Below, in pieces: positions 33,316 through 46,938 of a stretch of DNA of 64,000 bases. The DNA lies in the NCBI GenBank assembly GCA_009801085.1, contig VNWV01000002.1, positions 806,001-870,000 of the forward strand. Reading direction: 5' to 3'. A program made the position numbers and the translations under genes. The notes under the pieces were generated by a model that worked only from the letters and a program-made list of their open reading frames with translations, was not told the origin of the DNA and made no database searches. The DNA comes from Lasiodiplodia sp. COLG20 (lineage: Eukaryota > Ascomycota > Dothideomycetes > Botryosphaeriales > Botryosphaeriaceae). The first letter of the stretch is position 1; each line of letters starts with the position of its first letter.

Positions 33316-36300
33316 CTACTTACAAGGGCTCCGGTCACCCACAGGCTTCCTTCTAACTACGGTATCCGAATGCTCCATAGGGCGCGGGCTTTTGGATCCC
33401 ATAGGCCTTGGGCCGGTGATCTTCCGCCCCGGGCTCCGCACCTGCATCGTGCTTGAAGGGTTTGGGGAGGGCGTCAGGCTGTGCCTGTCAGTCTCCAAGC
33501 TGTACCGAACTTCCTCAATGGGTGGGAGAGGAGACAGAAGCTGGCCTGAGCTCAATGGGCTGCTGTACATCTGCTTGGCGCCAAATGGCAGGCTGCGTTG
33601 CTGCTGAGGTGGCTGCTGAACTTGTGGCACGAGAGGGCCATCGTCCCTTTGCCGGCCGTTTACCTGCTCTGAGGCAGAGTGGTTTGAGTAGCCACCATCG
33701 GATAGAGGGGACATGTGCCCATTGTTCCCGCCAAAGCGGTTTCTGTTCAGAGCAAGGCTCGGAGCCGAGCCCCATTGATCAAAGTCGGGAGAATGCGGGT
33801 CATCAAAGTTGATGGCTTGCGATTCCAGATGCGTCTGGTGGCGATGGGTCGGCCCAGGGCGTGGCTGGGGATGTTCCAGGTTCAGTGAGTTCCTGTGGGC
33901 TTGGTACTTTGGTCCATCCAGATCATCATCATCATCATCCGGAATGAGAGGAGAAGGCGACCGAACCTGGTCGAATGAATGTCCACGCTGGTAGCCGTTA
34001 AGAGAAGTGCTCGACCGGATTCGATCGTCATCTTGAAGCTCGTAGTCGCCATAGTCATTGATATTGAGGTTAGACCCCGAACGAGACGCCTGCGAGTACG
34101 GCCTCCCCTTCTTGCCGTTACGCACACTTTCTTTCTCGGTAGAAGCAGTTGTTTTGGACCAACGCGAGATTTTCGGAATGCCGAAAAGAGATGAGCTGTT
34201 AGACTTGTGCTTCGCCTTAGCCTTGGAGTTGGCTTCCTGGCTGGGTGGTGATTCATCGAATCCGCGTTGTCCTGGTGGGGTTGTCTCCTGCGGCATGGAG
34301 TTGGTGCGTCTTACTTCCTCCGTTGGCGTTAATAAGCGCTCGTTGTTCTCGAATTGGTGGTTCAAAATGTGCGCCTCGTGCTCGTCCAATTCCTCGTCCC
34401 CTTCCAACACCGTGCTGATACGATTTTCGGATCCACGGCGCCCGTCATATCCTGAATGGCGGCCCACATGACGAGAGGAGGGGTTCGAAAAGGTCCCGGA
34501 TTGGTTGGGCGTAGATGCGGTATTAGCTCGACCTTCCGGTTCATATCCCGGATCGCCAGCAGCACGCAAGTTCTCGTAGGACGTCATACTCTGGCCCTGG
34601 CTGCTCGGCATCATCAATGGTCGCGGCCCGAAGTTCTGGGTGTCCCTGAGCCCTTCGACCTCATCGAGGAGCTGCATAAGCATGTCTTCAATCCTTGACA
34701 ACTCATTCGTGTTCTTCATGCTAAGGCCCTTGAGAGCTCTCCTGAAAACGTTCTTGCGCTTCGTCGGAAGATCGTCAACTTCCTCAGAAGACCGCCCGCG
34801 CAAGCGAGTCGTGCTGGGTGGCTGCGGTCGTGGTCCTTGGAGAAGCCTTTGGACGACTACTTCAGCATCTTGACTGGAGTTGCCCATGATCATCTTGTCC
34901 TGCTCGGCGATGAATTTTTTCATTTCCTCGAAAGAATTCCGCATGTCGGCAGCACTGCGAACGAGCGTGACCAGGATTTCCGTGTCACGCGCGTTTCTTT
35001 GGGCGTCCCGAACGGTGAGGTGGTCCATGAGAGCCACTATGTCCTTCGACTGGATTCGATCAATTCCCTTGCCAGTGGCGCTGTCATACAGAGGCGAAGA
35101 CATGCCGTGCGAATTCCCGCTGAAATTGCGTGCATGCATGGGATTACCGCCCACCGCAAATGGGTCATCTTCACCCAAGTCACCCGACATATCTGGCAGG
35201 CCACTGTCTTCGAAAAACCGGGAGTTGTCCATTTGAGGCTCAGGAGTGTAGCCAGGTTGCGCAGCCGAGATGTAGCCCTCGTCCTTCCAATTTCCTGGGC
35301 TATTGGGGCCCATGTGTTGCTGAGGGAAGCTCTCCTCATGTTGGGGGTAAGGCTCCCCATAGTCCTCGTAATCGTCTTCCACCATCGGTTGGAAATGACG
35401 ATCTTGCGACACTGGGCTTCCGTGGTCATCTTGGAGAATGTGCGCAGCAGCAGCTGCAGCACCTCCAACGGCCAAGGCCTCTCCAGTGCGCAATCCATTT
35501 GAAGACATGGGAGGGGTGGGCTCATAGGGCCAACGGTCGGGAGTGCGTGCAGGTCCCTGTATTTCGGAAGGATTCGTGGTGACTTCAGATTCGTTGTCCA
35601 ATCCGTGTCCGATTTCCGGCATGGGCTCGCCAAAAGGCATCGCATTATGCGTCATTTGGATTGGTTCCTCAGATCGGTACGAATCAACCTCACTCTGAGG
35701 GGGGGAATCTTCTACTCCATACTGATCGATCCTCTTTGCTTGGTCCCGGAGAGCAGCCCATCGATCCCCGCTGTTTTCAGGCTGACCAGTGACAGTCACT
35801 TCGCCAGACGATTGATGCGGCTCCTCCATATGCATGTGAATGAATTCAAGCTGATTCGACCCAAGCTGTGAGTCTCTCTGGGACGAGCGTACGCTGGTGC
35901 TAACCGTGGAGGGATCGACCAAGGAAGCCACAGCGGACTCAACTGCAGCTGGTGTGGCGACGAAGTCTGCTCTACCGCCAACATCGTGAACGTCCGAATC
36001 TGCACCCAGTCCATCACGGTAGTTGCGGTCCAGGCTGTCGTCTGTGTAATTGGTCAATCGATGGTAGTTGAGATGATCGGAGCTGCGTAGGCTGTCATCG
36101 GTGTAGCCGGTCAAGCGCTTAATGTCCATTTCAGCCCGAAGAGCGTCATTTTGCTCGCTTTCATGATCGAAGAACCTCTCAGCATCTTCCTGCCTTCGTG
36201 GAGTCGCAGTGCCATCGTTGTATGACAGCTCCGAATCGTGGACGATATCAATTTCCGAGACGTCAGACCTCCTGCCAGACGCGACACCATCGGACTTTCT

Positions 36301-38382
36301 CCGTGACCGCGCGGCGTTAGTACTGGGAGAGTTGGCAGCAGAATTCAATGAGAGCTCTGAAAGCTTCTTGGATGCTTCACGGCCAGCAGATGATATGGAA
36401 GCAGCGCTCCGAGCTGAGCGAGGGCCCTGAGGCGTGAGATTCTCCTTCCGATCTTCGTAGCTAAGCTCGCTTTGACGGAACTCATGGGTGGGTGTCCTCG
36501 AACTGCTGCGCACTGACGCAGCAGCAACACCGCCCACCCCTGCCGCTGCAAGTGCTGCAGCAGCCTTTGCTCTGGTTGACATTTCCCTATCACTCTTGGC
36601 ACTGAGTCCTCCAAGAGAGCTGCTGCTGTTGGGTCCGCGACGGAGAGCTGCAGGAGTCCTGGTGGGTGTAGATGGTGCAGGAGACATGACCGGACGGGGA
36701 GTTCCTCGTGATACCTCACGAATAGGTGTTGCACCTCTTGAAGAGGCAGGCCGTTCAGTTTCGGCAGAGAGAATCGAATCGCGCGTCAGTTCAGAGGCAG
36801 GCATCTCACTCTGCATAGGCAGAGGTGGCACCAGCTCACTGGTGCTCTCCTCCATGTAGCTCTCAGAAATGCTCGCGGATCGGCTCCTACTCTTGCTGCT
36901 GCGTTTCTTCCTCCGTTCTTTCGTGTCTAGACTGGCCTCGGAATCATGGTGCTTCAGAGCGGCCGCTGTGAGGCCAGCACCGACAGCGCCAGCAATCGCA
37001 GCATCTTTCATGCGCTTGTCCTTGCTCTTTTTCTTGTGCAGCCGCTCGTCTTCTCGAACCGTGGATTCAGAACCGAACCTGTCGTAGCTCATCTCCGAGC
37101 CAGAGTCTCGGCTGGGTCTCCTCGACCTCTTACTCCGTTCCGAGTCGCCGGAGAGTACAATACCCGGATCTTTCTCGTCACGATTGAGAACGACCTTGAC
37201 ATTGGGTGCGCTTGACGATTTGGAGACGGTTCTCTTCAATTCTCCACGAGAGCTGCTCGAATACAAGGACTCCCGATTGAAACGATCGTACTTATCGCGG
37301 CCCTGCGTTTCCTTGAGGGCATTGATCTCGGGGAGGATGAGTCGTTTGATAGCATCCTCGACGGTCGCAAGCAATTTAGGGTTATTGATAGAAGAAGTGG
37401 TGGACATGCCTGAGCGAATAGACTGCGTGTCGCCAGATCTGCGGCTGACTTCAGAGGCGAGCAAACTCGATTCGGTGCCGCTGATTAGAGCTTCTTCGCG
37501 ACGCGAACGAGAGGGCTTGCGCCGGGAGGACGGCTTCCCTTCTTCTAGTTTCTCCCGACTGGAACTCTTCTCGCGGCGATGCTTCAGCTTGCCGGACTCG
37601 GCTTGTTCCTTGGTGAGCTTTCCAATAATCTTTTGGGTCATGGCGCGCTCTCTGCTCAAGCTGCGGCTCCTGCGTCGGGATGGTGCCTTAAGCTTGCTGC
37701 TGTCCTCTGACATGGTCTTCTCCTCGCGATCCAAGCTCCGGCTCCTTCGGCGACTGAGCGTGGGAGGGACAATTGCAGGCGGACCGTCAACCATGCTATC
37801 TGGAGGCATTGATGAGATATCAGAACCGGCGGGGATGAAGCGGCCCTGAGAAAGCTCGGATCGGGACAGGTCGCTCCCGTTGTGGAGTACCTCGACTTCT
37901 ACGGGGGGCATGCCGCTCAGATTTGACTCTGAAGAAAGTGACACTTCACTCGCTTCTCCAAGCCTAGGCTCTCCGCTCTTTGTCGAAGGCAGCGAGATCC
38001 TGCGCGTGTACGAAGGTTTCCGATCTCTGTCCGTCTGGGTGATTTCGACGTGGTCGTGGCCAGTCCTGGACCGTCCGTGCTTGGATGAAGGTGTGACTCT
38101 TACTCTGACGCTTGGGCGGGAACGGACTTTGTCGCCAGCTTTTCCCGCCTCGAAGTACTCGATGAGGAGAGAGGTCTGGGACTGCTGTCGGCCGTGGCCA
38201 AGCTTGTCCTTGGTCTTGGTGGCGATGGTGACGGGGCTGCCGTCGTCGGGTATGGAATAGTGTGAGCGGTCGGTCCGGCGGGACACGTCGGTGGCAAGGT
38301 CGTCAGCGCGGAAGCTACTATCGTCGGCGAATGAAGTTTCGGTGGGCGCCGGAAGGGGCGGACGCTGGGTATCCACACCCAT
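33316..38382 (-). CDS. large conserved-looking disordered protein (1688 aa), function unknown
   Basis: A single 1688-residue frame. The N-terminus has SIPDDGSPVTI and SQTSLLIEYFE motifs that I recall from uncharacterised Pezizomycotina proteins. It is followed by very Ser/Arg/Glu-rich, SR-like sequence (repeated RRRSRSLxRE). Two copies of an RLTxYTDDSL motif (about residue 760) are separated by about 18 residues. A better-ordered helical part sits at about 1150-1300: DIVALMDHLTVRDAQRNARD, then SFEEMKKFIAEQDK, then NVFRRALKGLSMKN and LSRIEDMLMQLLDEVEGL. The rest is disordered with many SP/TP sites. There is no catalytic domain or transmembrane segment. A scaffold or cytoskeleton-linked role is possible but not shown. 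The frame closes with RSPCK at a perfect GTAAGT donor, so the true C-terminus is uncertain. Start at 38382 has a CGAAATGG context. Confidence 0.8.
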   Translation of the reverse strand: MGVDTQRPPLPAPTETSFADDSSFRADDLATDVSRRTDRSHYSIPDDGSPVTIATKTKDKLGHGRQQSQTSLLIEYFEAGKAGDKVRSRPSVRVRVTPSSKHGRSRTGHDHVEITQTDRDRKPSYTRRISLPSTKSGEPRLGEASEVSLSSESNLSGMPPVEVEVLHNGSDLSRSELSQGRFIPAGSDISSMPPDSMVDGPPAIVPPTLSRRRSRSLDREEKTMSEDSSKLKAPSRRRSRSLSRERAMTQKIIGKLTKEQAESGKLKHRREKSSSREKLEEGKPSSRRKPSRSRREEALISGTESSLLASEVSRRSGDTQSIRSGMSTTSSINNPKLLATVEDAIKRLILPEINALKETQGRDKYDRFNRESLYSSSSRGELKRTVSKSSSAPNVKVVLNRDEKDPGIVLSGDSERSKRSRRPSRDSGSEMSYDRFGSESTVREDERLHKKKSKDKRMKDAAIAGAVGAGLTAAALKHHDSEASLDTKERRKKRSSKSRSRSASISESYMEESTSELVPPLPMQSEMPASELTRDSILSAETERPASSRGATPIREVSRGTPRPVMSPAPSTPTRTPAALRRGPNSSSSLGGLSAKSDREMSTRAKAAAALAAAGVGGVAAASVRSSSRTPTHEFRQSELSYEDRKENLTPQGPRSARSAASISSAGREASKKLSELSLNSAANSPSTNAARSRRKSDGVASGRRSDVSEIDIVHDSELSYNDGTATPRRQEDAERFFDHESEQNDALRAEMDIKRLTGYTDDSLRSSDHLNYHRLTNYTDDSLDRNYRDGLGADSDVHDVGGRADFVATPAAVESAVASLVDPSTVSTSVRSSQRDSQLGSNQLEFIHMHMEEPHQSSGEVTVTGQPENSGDRWAALRDQAKRIDQYGVEDSPPQSEVDSYRSEEPIQMTHNAMPFGEPMPEIGHGLDNESEVTTNPSEIQGPARTPDRWPYEPTPPMSSNGLRTGEALAVGGAAAAAAHILQDDHGSPVSQDRHFQPMVEDDYEDYGEPYPQHEESFPQQHMGPNSPGNWKDEGYISAAQPGYTPEPQMDNSRFFEDSGLPDMSGDLGEDDPFAVGGNPMHARNFSGNSHGMSSPLYDSATGKGIDRIQSKDIVALMDHLTVRDAQRNARDTEILVTLVRSAADMRNSFEEMKKFIAEQDKMIMGNSSQDAEVVVQRLLQGPRPQPPSTTRLRGRSSEEVDDLPTKRKNVFRRALKGLSMKNTNELSRIEDMLMQLLDEVEGLRDTQNFGPRPLMMPSSQGQSMTSYENLRAAGDPGYEPEGRANTASTPNQSGTFSNPSSRHVGRHSGYDGRRGSENRISTVLEGDEELDEHEAHILNHQFENNERLLTPTEEVRRTNSMPQETTPPGQRGFDESPPSQEANSKAKAKHKSNSSSLFGIPKISRWSKTTASTEKESVRNGKKGRPYSQASRSGSNLNINDYGDYELQDDDRIRSSTSLNGYQRGHSFDQVRSPSPLIPDDDDDDLDGPKYQAHRNSLNLEHPQPRPGPTHRHQTHLESQAINFDDPHSPDFDQWGSAPSLALNRNRFGGNNGHMSPLSDGGYSNHSASEQVNGRQRDDGPLVPQVQQPPQQQRSLPFGAKQMYSSPLSSGQLLSPLPPIEEVRYSLETDRHSLTPSPNPSSTMQVRSPGRKITGPRPMGSKSPRPMEHSDTVVRRKPVGDRSPCK

Positions 38383-39950
38383 TTCGAAGTGAGTGTCCTA
38401 CAGCGGTTGGGTCCGCACTAGAACATTGGGTGCGGCGAGCTGGGCGGCGGATGTGAAGAGAGGCGATTGGAGAGGGAACAGGAGTCGAAACAAGACGGAG
38501 AGGGGGCCAATAGGCCGAGGACAGCCTGAGGCAGAAGGATGCCACGGATCGGCGTTCGAATGGGTGAGCGAGGTACGGACAGGTTGGCAGGTGTTGCTTC
38601 ACGGTCGCTCGAAGCTGAGATTTCGCGAACCTGTGCTACGTGGGAATGTGGCCAGCTATTCGCGGGCGGGCGTGGCTGCGTCGCACGCAGAACGCGGGCC
38701 TGGAATGCTGAGGAAGAGGGCGAGGTCGCGGGTCAGCGCTGAGCCATGCACAGCACGAGGAAGATGCAGGTGCAGAAGGTGAGAGGGCGGGCGGGCCGCT
38801 GGTAGAGACGAGGAACAGGCTGCGAGGAGCGGGCGGGCGCAAACGAGCAATGCCAGATGCGGCTCTGGGAGTGGCCAGCTGCAGCGAGGCCAGCCGGGGT
38901 GAGGCGATGTGTTGTCGGGCGTGGAGGCTGGTAAGATGGCTGGGCTGTTGGCGACGCCTCATCACCGGGGCGATCGACGTCAATCCGTCCAAGCGCTTCG
39001 CACATCAAGGCGGCGCTTTGGCAGCGCCGTGGCTCTTGTTACTCGCAAGGGCCGTTTCCCGCTCGTCTAAGCCCAACTCCCGCCCGTTGCGGCCAGCTGA
39101 GCGCCGCTGCTAGGCTCGCGCCAGCCCGCGGACAGCTCACCAGCTTACTGTCCGCTCAGCTCACGCCCATTGGGCCGCGCTCCGTCGCCAGCGGCTGGGC
39201 ACGCGCGCCCAGAGACATCACACCTCGCCTGCACGCTCCCCAGTCGTGGCCCCGTCCGGTTAGCGCTCCGCGATCCGTCGACATGGAGCCCTCGCGTCCC
39301 GCAGCACACCCTCCTCGGGTCGCCAATCAATGCGCACATCCTCCCGAAACATCAGCTGCAGCAATGGCAGGCCCGGTGTCAGGCGCCGCGACAGAGGCGC
39401 TTTGTAACGTGGAAACACCGACCGCAACCCGCAACGACAGGACCTTTCACATGTGCAGAGGCGCTGCTCATTGGCTGGGCGTGCCTGCAGAAGGCGTTGA
39501 AGGGCCAAAAAGCATCAGCCCATGCATCATGCACCGCCTGCAGGACGGCTGCCGTGGTCCGCCCATATATTGACCACCCGTGTAGCGATTGGCAGCTCAA
39601 CGGTGCAGCGGCATTTTCGCCTGCAAGGTAACGTATACAATGATCCCGTCTCTGCCAAGTTGCTTTTCCCCCAGCACACAAGCTTTGCCGTCCGTGCTAT
39701 TCCCCGGCCCTGGATACCTGGTCTTGTCAGCCAATGCCGGACGCGATTGGCCGCCGTCCCCTTCTTTTCCGATGCTGTAGAGAAGAAAAGAGGAGCCAAT
39801 ATTGGCTGCTCCTCCGGCAAGACCTTTGCCAAGTTGCATGCTATGCACAGGATGGGAAACGCAAGCGAGTGAAAGAAATCGGCAGTGCAACCTGCCTTGC
39901 CCTGGTTACACTTTTCGAACATACTACAGTATTCTATAATATCCGATCTT
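38383..39950. other. GC-rich intergenic, no gene seen
   Basis: Upstream of the 1688-residue gene. Many overlapping open frames on both strands, as expected from high GC; none shows a motif. Confidence 0.45.
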
Positions 39951-40202
39951 CTTCGCAAGTGACGTTTTGACGAGCTAGTTAGTGGCACGACTAAACCCCG
40001 TTCTAGAACAGGAGGAGCTTTACATTTATCTTTCAATTACCCCAAGTTATCCACCAGTCGTCGATGGTGTTTCCTGAAAACACATGTACATACATGACGG
40101 ATATACTGAAGAGTACTGCTGGAGGTATCTAACGCACCTAGGCGCGTGCAGAAGAGGCCGAAATTGCGCAACTGGCGTCAGAAGCATTCACGACAGTTGA
40201 GC

Positions 40203-40237
40203 AAAAAAAAAAAAAAAAAGAGAGAGAGAGAGAGAGA
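40203..40237. repeat. A17 followed by (GA)9 microsatellite
   Basis: Simple-sequence repeat in gene-free DNA; likely polymorphic. Confidence 0.9.
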
Positions 40238-40710
40238 ACCTTCGTGCTACGGCGTACAATTCCCCGGTTCTTGCGGTCAAGTAAGTCTGGAACAGTCGGT
40301 CCACAGCTTGCCTAAAAACTGCTAGCGGCGTCTCGCAAAGCCACTTTGGTTTACCACAATGCCCCGGCCGACGGGCGAGCCCAGGATACAGAAAACATCT
40401 GCCTTATATCAGAATCTTAATTGTTTAACGGAATGGCGATCTCAGTGCTTCTTGCAGACTGGTTAACAGCGCATATCCCAATAGCTCTCAAACGATAGGG
40501 TGAAGGACGTAACTACTAGAGTGAAATAGTTTTTACTAGGCCAAGGAGCCTAAAGAGGCCAATAACAGCGGTGTACAGTGAGCCTAACCTACAGTATTGC
40601 TAGGGTGAGTGCAGTCCTCTCCCGGCCCGAAGCCCTGGTATTCTTCGCGCTAGTGGTCCTAGAATTAAGCGCTACACATACGAGAATTTCCTCGGTGCAC
40701 TTCGAGGCCC

Positions 40711-40750
40711 TATTAGCTGTTCGAATGCTATATTAGCTGTTTGAATGCTA
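40711..40750. repeat. 20-bp tandem duplication, two copies
   Basis: Units 40711-40730 and 40731-40750 start TATTAGCTGT and differ only at one position: TTCGAATG in the first, TTTGAATG in the second, a C-to-T change at a CpG. Confidence 0.85.
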
Positions 40751-40902
40751 TATACGTTCTATTTGGTGCAAGGTGGTAATCGGCAGTGAAGCAAGCAACT
40801 CTGTAGTTGAATACCTGTGGCGGTCACCTCGCCATGTGGAGTGGGATTTTCACTATCCAAAAAGAAAAAACCATCACAAGAACTAGTGCTCGAACTCGAC
40901 GG

Positions 40903-41700
40903 CTAGATTGTTCTATGTAATTTAGAGATCTTACAATACGCCCGGATATCTGCTTCAATAACCAACAGACGAAGTGTGTGATACCCCTTGCGAGGGAGCG
41001 TAGAGCCCTCTCTAAGTTTGAAGTCCGAATACAATATGGTCTGAGGGTGCTTCCAATCGGAGTTACACGTAAGTCTTCTCCCTATTTGTCCCAATCTTCA
41101 TATCCATCCTAAACGGCTACAGTTCCCGGTCAGCTGTTTTGCCTTTCCGGGTCGAGCCATCGTTGCCTGTCGGCTTCACAAAACGTATTCAGGCCACCGA
41201 GGAGATAGACTTTATACCCCACAGTAGCTGGCTGCGGGTCCTCGTTGTCAGATCTAGCGGGGATAAACAGTGTGCTTGCCTTCCAACTATGAGAAATGGT
41301 AAAGGCAATAGATTTCGCTCTTGATCGTGCCACTTCTTGAAGTCTTTTCAACCTCTTGCTCGAATTATGAGTTCGTACCACTCGTCTGGCACATCATTGA
41401 GGCCATGGCCCCAAGATGACTTATTTGGAGGTCTCACCATTTTAGCAGTGGAGTATATGCCAACAGGAGAGCTGGCTCTCTTCCTGCTCCCCCTGATTCG
41501 TATGATACTGTATTGCTCGCGGATTGCTGTTACTTCCGCGAAATGCTCACGGCCCTAGTCATGTAGCAGGGTCTCAATGAGGCGAGCACCCGCAGGCAAT
41601 TGCAGCTCTCCCTGGGTGCACGGCCTGTTGTTGATGGCCAAGCTAACGAGTCACAGTGGTCTGGACCCGGTGAGAAGTGCTCTGCCGCAATTGCTACCTA
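40903..41700 (-). pseudogene. possible decayed coding sequence, unidentified
   Basis: On the minus strand, long coding-like stretches follow each other but are broken by stops and frame changes. In order: a segment with NNRPCTQGELQLPAGARLI, an in-frame TAG, then GREHFAEVTAIREQYSIIRI running to LNDVPDEWYELIIRARG and a stop (about 41690-41350). Next is another frame with RAKSIAFTISHSWKAS and GYKVYLLGGLNTFCEADRQR (about 41370-41130). Last is TILYSDFKLREGSTL with LRLLVIEADIRAYCK (41094-40903). Residue composition looks protein-like, but I cannot name a family. It could also be a gene with introns that I failed to join. Confidence 0.3.
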
Positions 41701-42800
41701 GCAGCAGCGCTGTGGGCAACGTGGCTCAGACCTGCTCGCCATGGTTTGCCTCTTTGGGACAGGCCAAGGCTCACAGAATATGTGCCTGGCGCGGAAGATG
41801 GCGCAAGAAAGGAGCAGGCGGAGGCGGCAGAAGACCAGGAGCGGCAGATGGGGGCGGTGGGGCGCGCGCACGACGGAGGATTTAAGTGTGTGCTGTAAGT
41901 GGAGCCGGTGGCCACAATCAGATGGTCGGCTCCGGAGGGGTGTCTTCGGCGCGGCAGAGATATATTGGGGGGTCTTGAAGACACGGGTCATGGCGTCAGC
42001 AGTATCAGAGGCAAACCATCATCGCGAACCGACACAGCGGCACCACGAGTCAGCATGCACGGCGCTGATAAGATGCTGGTGCGTTGCGGCCTCACCTGTT
42101 GCTGGATGCGGCGCGGTGCCTCGAAAGCATCGCTCGCGGCAGGGCGCGCAGGGGCAGCAGAGGCACTCGTGCGCCGAGTGGTCGCATTGCTTGCAGGCTG
42201 GCGGCGCGGTGAATGACATATCATCAGGCTTTTGGCAGCGCGTGTGGGCGATCTTCCTGCCCCTCGCCTCCACATCTTGCAAGACCAGACAGGACTCCCG
42301 CCCAGCCGCTGCAACCGCATTCACGCACCTACAAGACCCTCGTCACTTCCTCCGTAAGCCGCCGGCGAGAGCCACCCCGACCGCCGCCCCTCTCCCACGG
42401 CGTCCGGGTGCTCAACGTCATACCAGCTCTGCCTTCATGCGCCCATCTTTGCCGCTCTTTCGTTCCCAGCGCTGTAGCCCTACCCTACTCGTGCCCTGAG
42501 CAGCCAGCACCTGCATCGCCCAACACCCCCCGCATCGCCTCGCCCTGCGCGCCCGCTGCAGTGCTAATTTCAGGCCCCCGACCGAGCCCGCTGTGCGAAG
42601 CCCGACGCCGTGAGATTGCTGCACACCCATCGCACGACCTGCTGCCAGCGAGGAGCGTGTATGATTACCCCAACCCCACAATTGCCCCGGCTGAGCTCCG
42701 ACCTGCTAACGTCCGCCTTCGACTTCAGTCTCGCCTCTCGCTCCCCTCGCGCCGCCCGTAGGCCCCACGCCTGCCGCGGCCCTGCCGCCTGACTGCCACC
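41701..42800. other. SNF1 upstream region
   Basis: Pyrimidine-rich sequence with several upstream ATGs before the SNF1 start; no separate gene supported. The 252-codon frame at 41741-42499 has no motif and ends before the kinase start. Confidence 0.45.
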
Positions 42801-45537
<2,737 letters not shown>

Positions 45538-46109
45538 CCACTGGTATGCGCCTGTCGCACACTAGTGCTTTCAGTGTATGATAATGGATCCTGAGGGGAA
45601 ATTGCCGATATGGGAGCATGTTGATGGAGGGCATGGACATTCGCTACGATGGGTTAGACGGCTAGGAAAGACTGGTTCATTTGGAAAGAATTTGTTATCT
45701 CGCGATGGAAAGAAAGGGGCAGGATGAAAGGGGGGACGGCCTCGCGCTGCTCGCTTTTCCTTGACTGTTTTGGTTCACTTCCAGCTTGTTTGATGCACTG
45801 CATAATTATTTTTCGTCCTATGGAAAGCTCCGCGAGTCTTGGTGACAAGTTGACGTGAGTTAATAGCATTGTATAATATAGTTTTTAGCAGTTACTGTTA
45901 TCAATATTTCAGTTCGTAATTCATTTCGTCTGTTTTCTTGTTTTTCTTAAAGCATCATCCAACTTTGATACTACAGCATGATCTACAGCTCGAGCACACT
46001 CGTAACATATACGAGTGTTAGAAGTTTGGAGGGTATCATTTTGTACGGACTATCACATCATTTTGTTTTTCGCAAACACACCTGTTCATAACACGCGGTC
46101 TCATGGCTC
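45538..46109. other. convergent intergenic spacer
   Basis: 3' regions of SNF1 (+) and the mitochondrial-type gene (-). AT-rich with ATAATATA and poly-T tracts suited to 3' ends. No gene seen. Confidence 0.5.
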
Positions 46110-46938
46110 TCAATTGCCCTTCTCCTGCTCCTCTAACACCTTCAACTTCTCGACGACCTTCTCGCGTAGGTAAGGGCTCAAGCCCAGGAAGCCTTCGTTA
46201 GTGCACATGCGGTACGTGCCGCTCTCCTGGTAGTTGCCGTTGGCGGAGACAAATTGGCCGCGGCCGTCGACCTCGACGCTGCCGAAGATGTCCTCGGGCC
46301 AGGCGATGCGGCCGTAGTCGGGCGGGTTGCGCTGGTCGCTGACGTGCACCCACCCGCCACGGCCGGCGCCGCCGCTGCCACCTTGGGCGCTGGCGCCGCC
46401 CGCGCCCCCGGTGGACGCGGCGTGCGAGGTCGTCTTGCCCACGCTCGCGGGACCCGACGACGGCCGCGAGCGCTTGCCGGCCTGCTTGTTGCTGTACTGC
46501 TGCGAGGGGTGGTTCGCCGGGAAGACGATGCTGCCCCCGCCCAGCATGCTGCCCGCCTGCGACGCGTACGCCGCCGCCTGCGACTGCACGGCCGGGTCGT
46601 GCACGGCGTGTGCCGCCAGCACCGACTGCAGGATGCCGTGGAAGGCATGGTTCTCGCGGAAGCTGTTGGGCGTGGGCGGCAGGGAGGATGTGGTGCCGAG
46701 CGCGAGCGAGCGGACGGGCGGGGTCGTCGGCGTGAGGGTGAGGGTGTGCGTCGATGTTATCGGGTCGGTGTGGACGTACTGGGGGACGGAGACTTAGCTA
46801 GGGGAATGATGGCTTGGGATCATGCAGACGACTTACGATGTGAGGGTTGTTTGGGAGCGTGGAGACGGCTCGGGCGGCGCAGCGCAATGGCTGGCCGAAA
46901 GCACGGGCAATTGGCCGTGAAGATCGCAAGAGGAGCAT
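46110..46938 (-). CDS. predicted mitochondrial protein, function unknown
   Basis: Exons 46938-46837 and 46778-46110 (58-nt intron, GTAAGT donor, CCCAG acceptor) give 256 residues. The N-terminus is a textbook mitochondrial presequence: MLLLRSSRPIARAFGQPLRC, rich in Arg/Ser/Ala/Leu and without acids over the first 35 residues. Then come NPHIYVHTDPIT, ALGTTSSLPPTPNSFREN and a helical ILQSVLAAHAVHDPAVQ. A Gly/Ala/Ser-rich linker follows, and a well-defined C-terminal block: GGWVHVSDQRNPPDYGRIAWPEDIFGSVEVD split over several short motifs, GTYRMC and LGLSPYLREKVVEKLK. The C-terminal block has the look of a conserved domain and I recall similar fungal sequences without a function. A 395-codon frame on the opposite strand across it is a GC-driven shadow. 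It shares a 551-nt divergent promoter region with the permease at 47490. Confidence 0.8.

Noticed and set aside
41741..42499. 252-codon plus-strand frame before SNF1
   Set aside because: Low-complexity Arg-rich translation with a competing open frame on the other strand; lies in the SNF1 upstream region.
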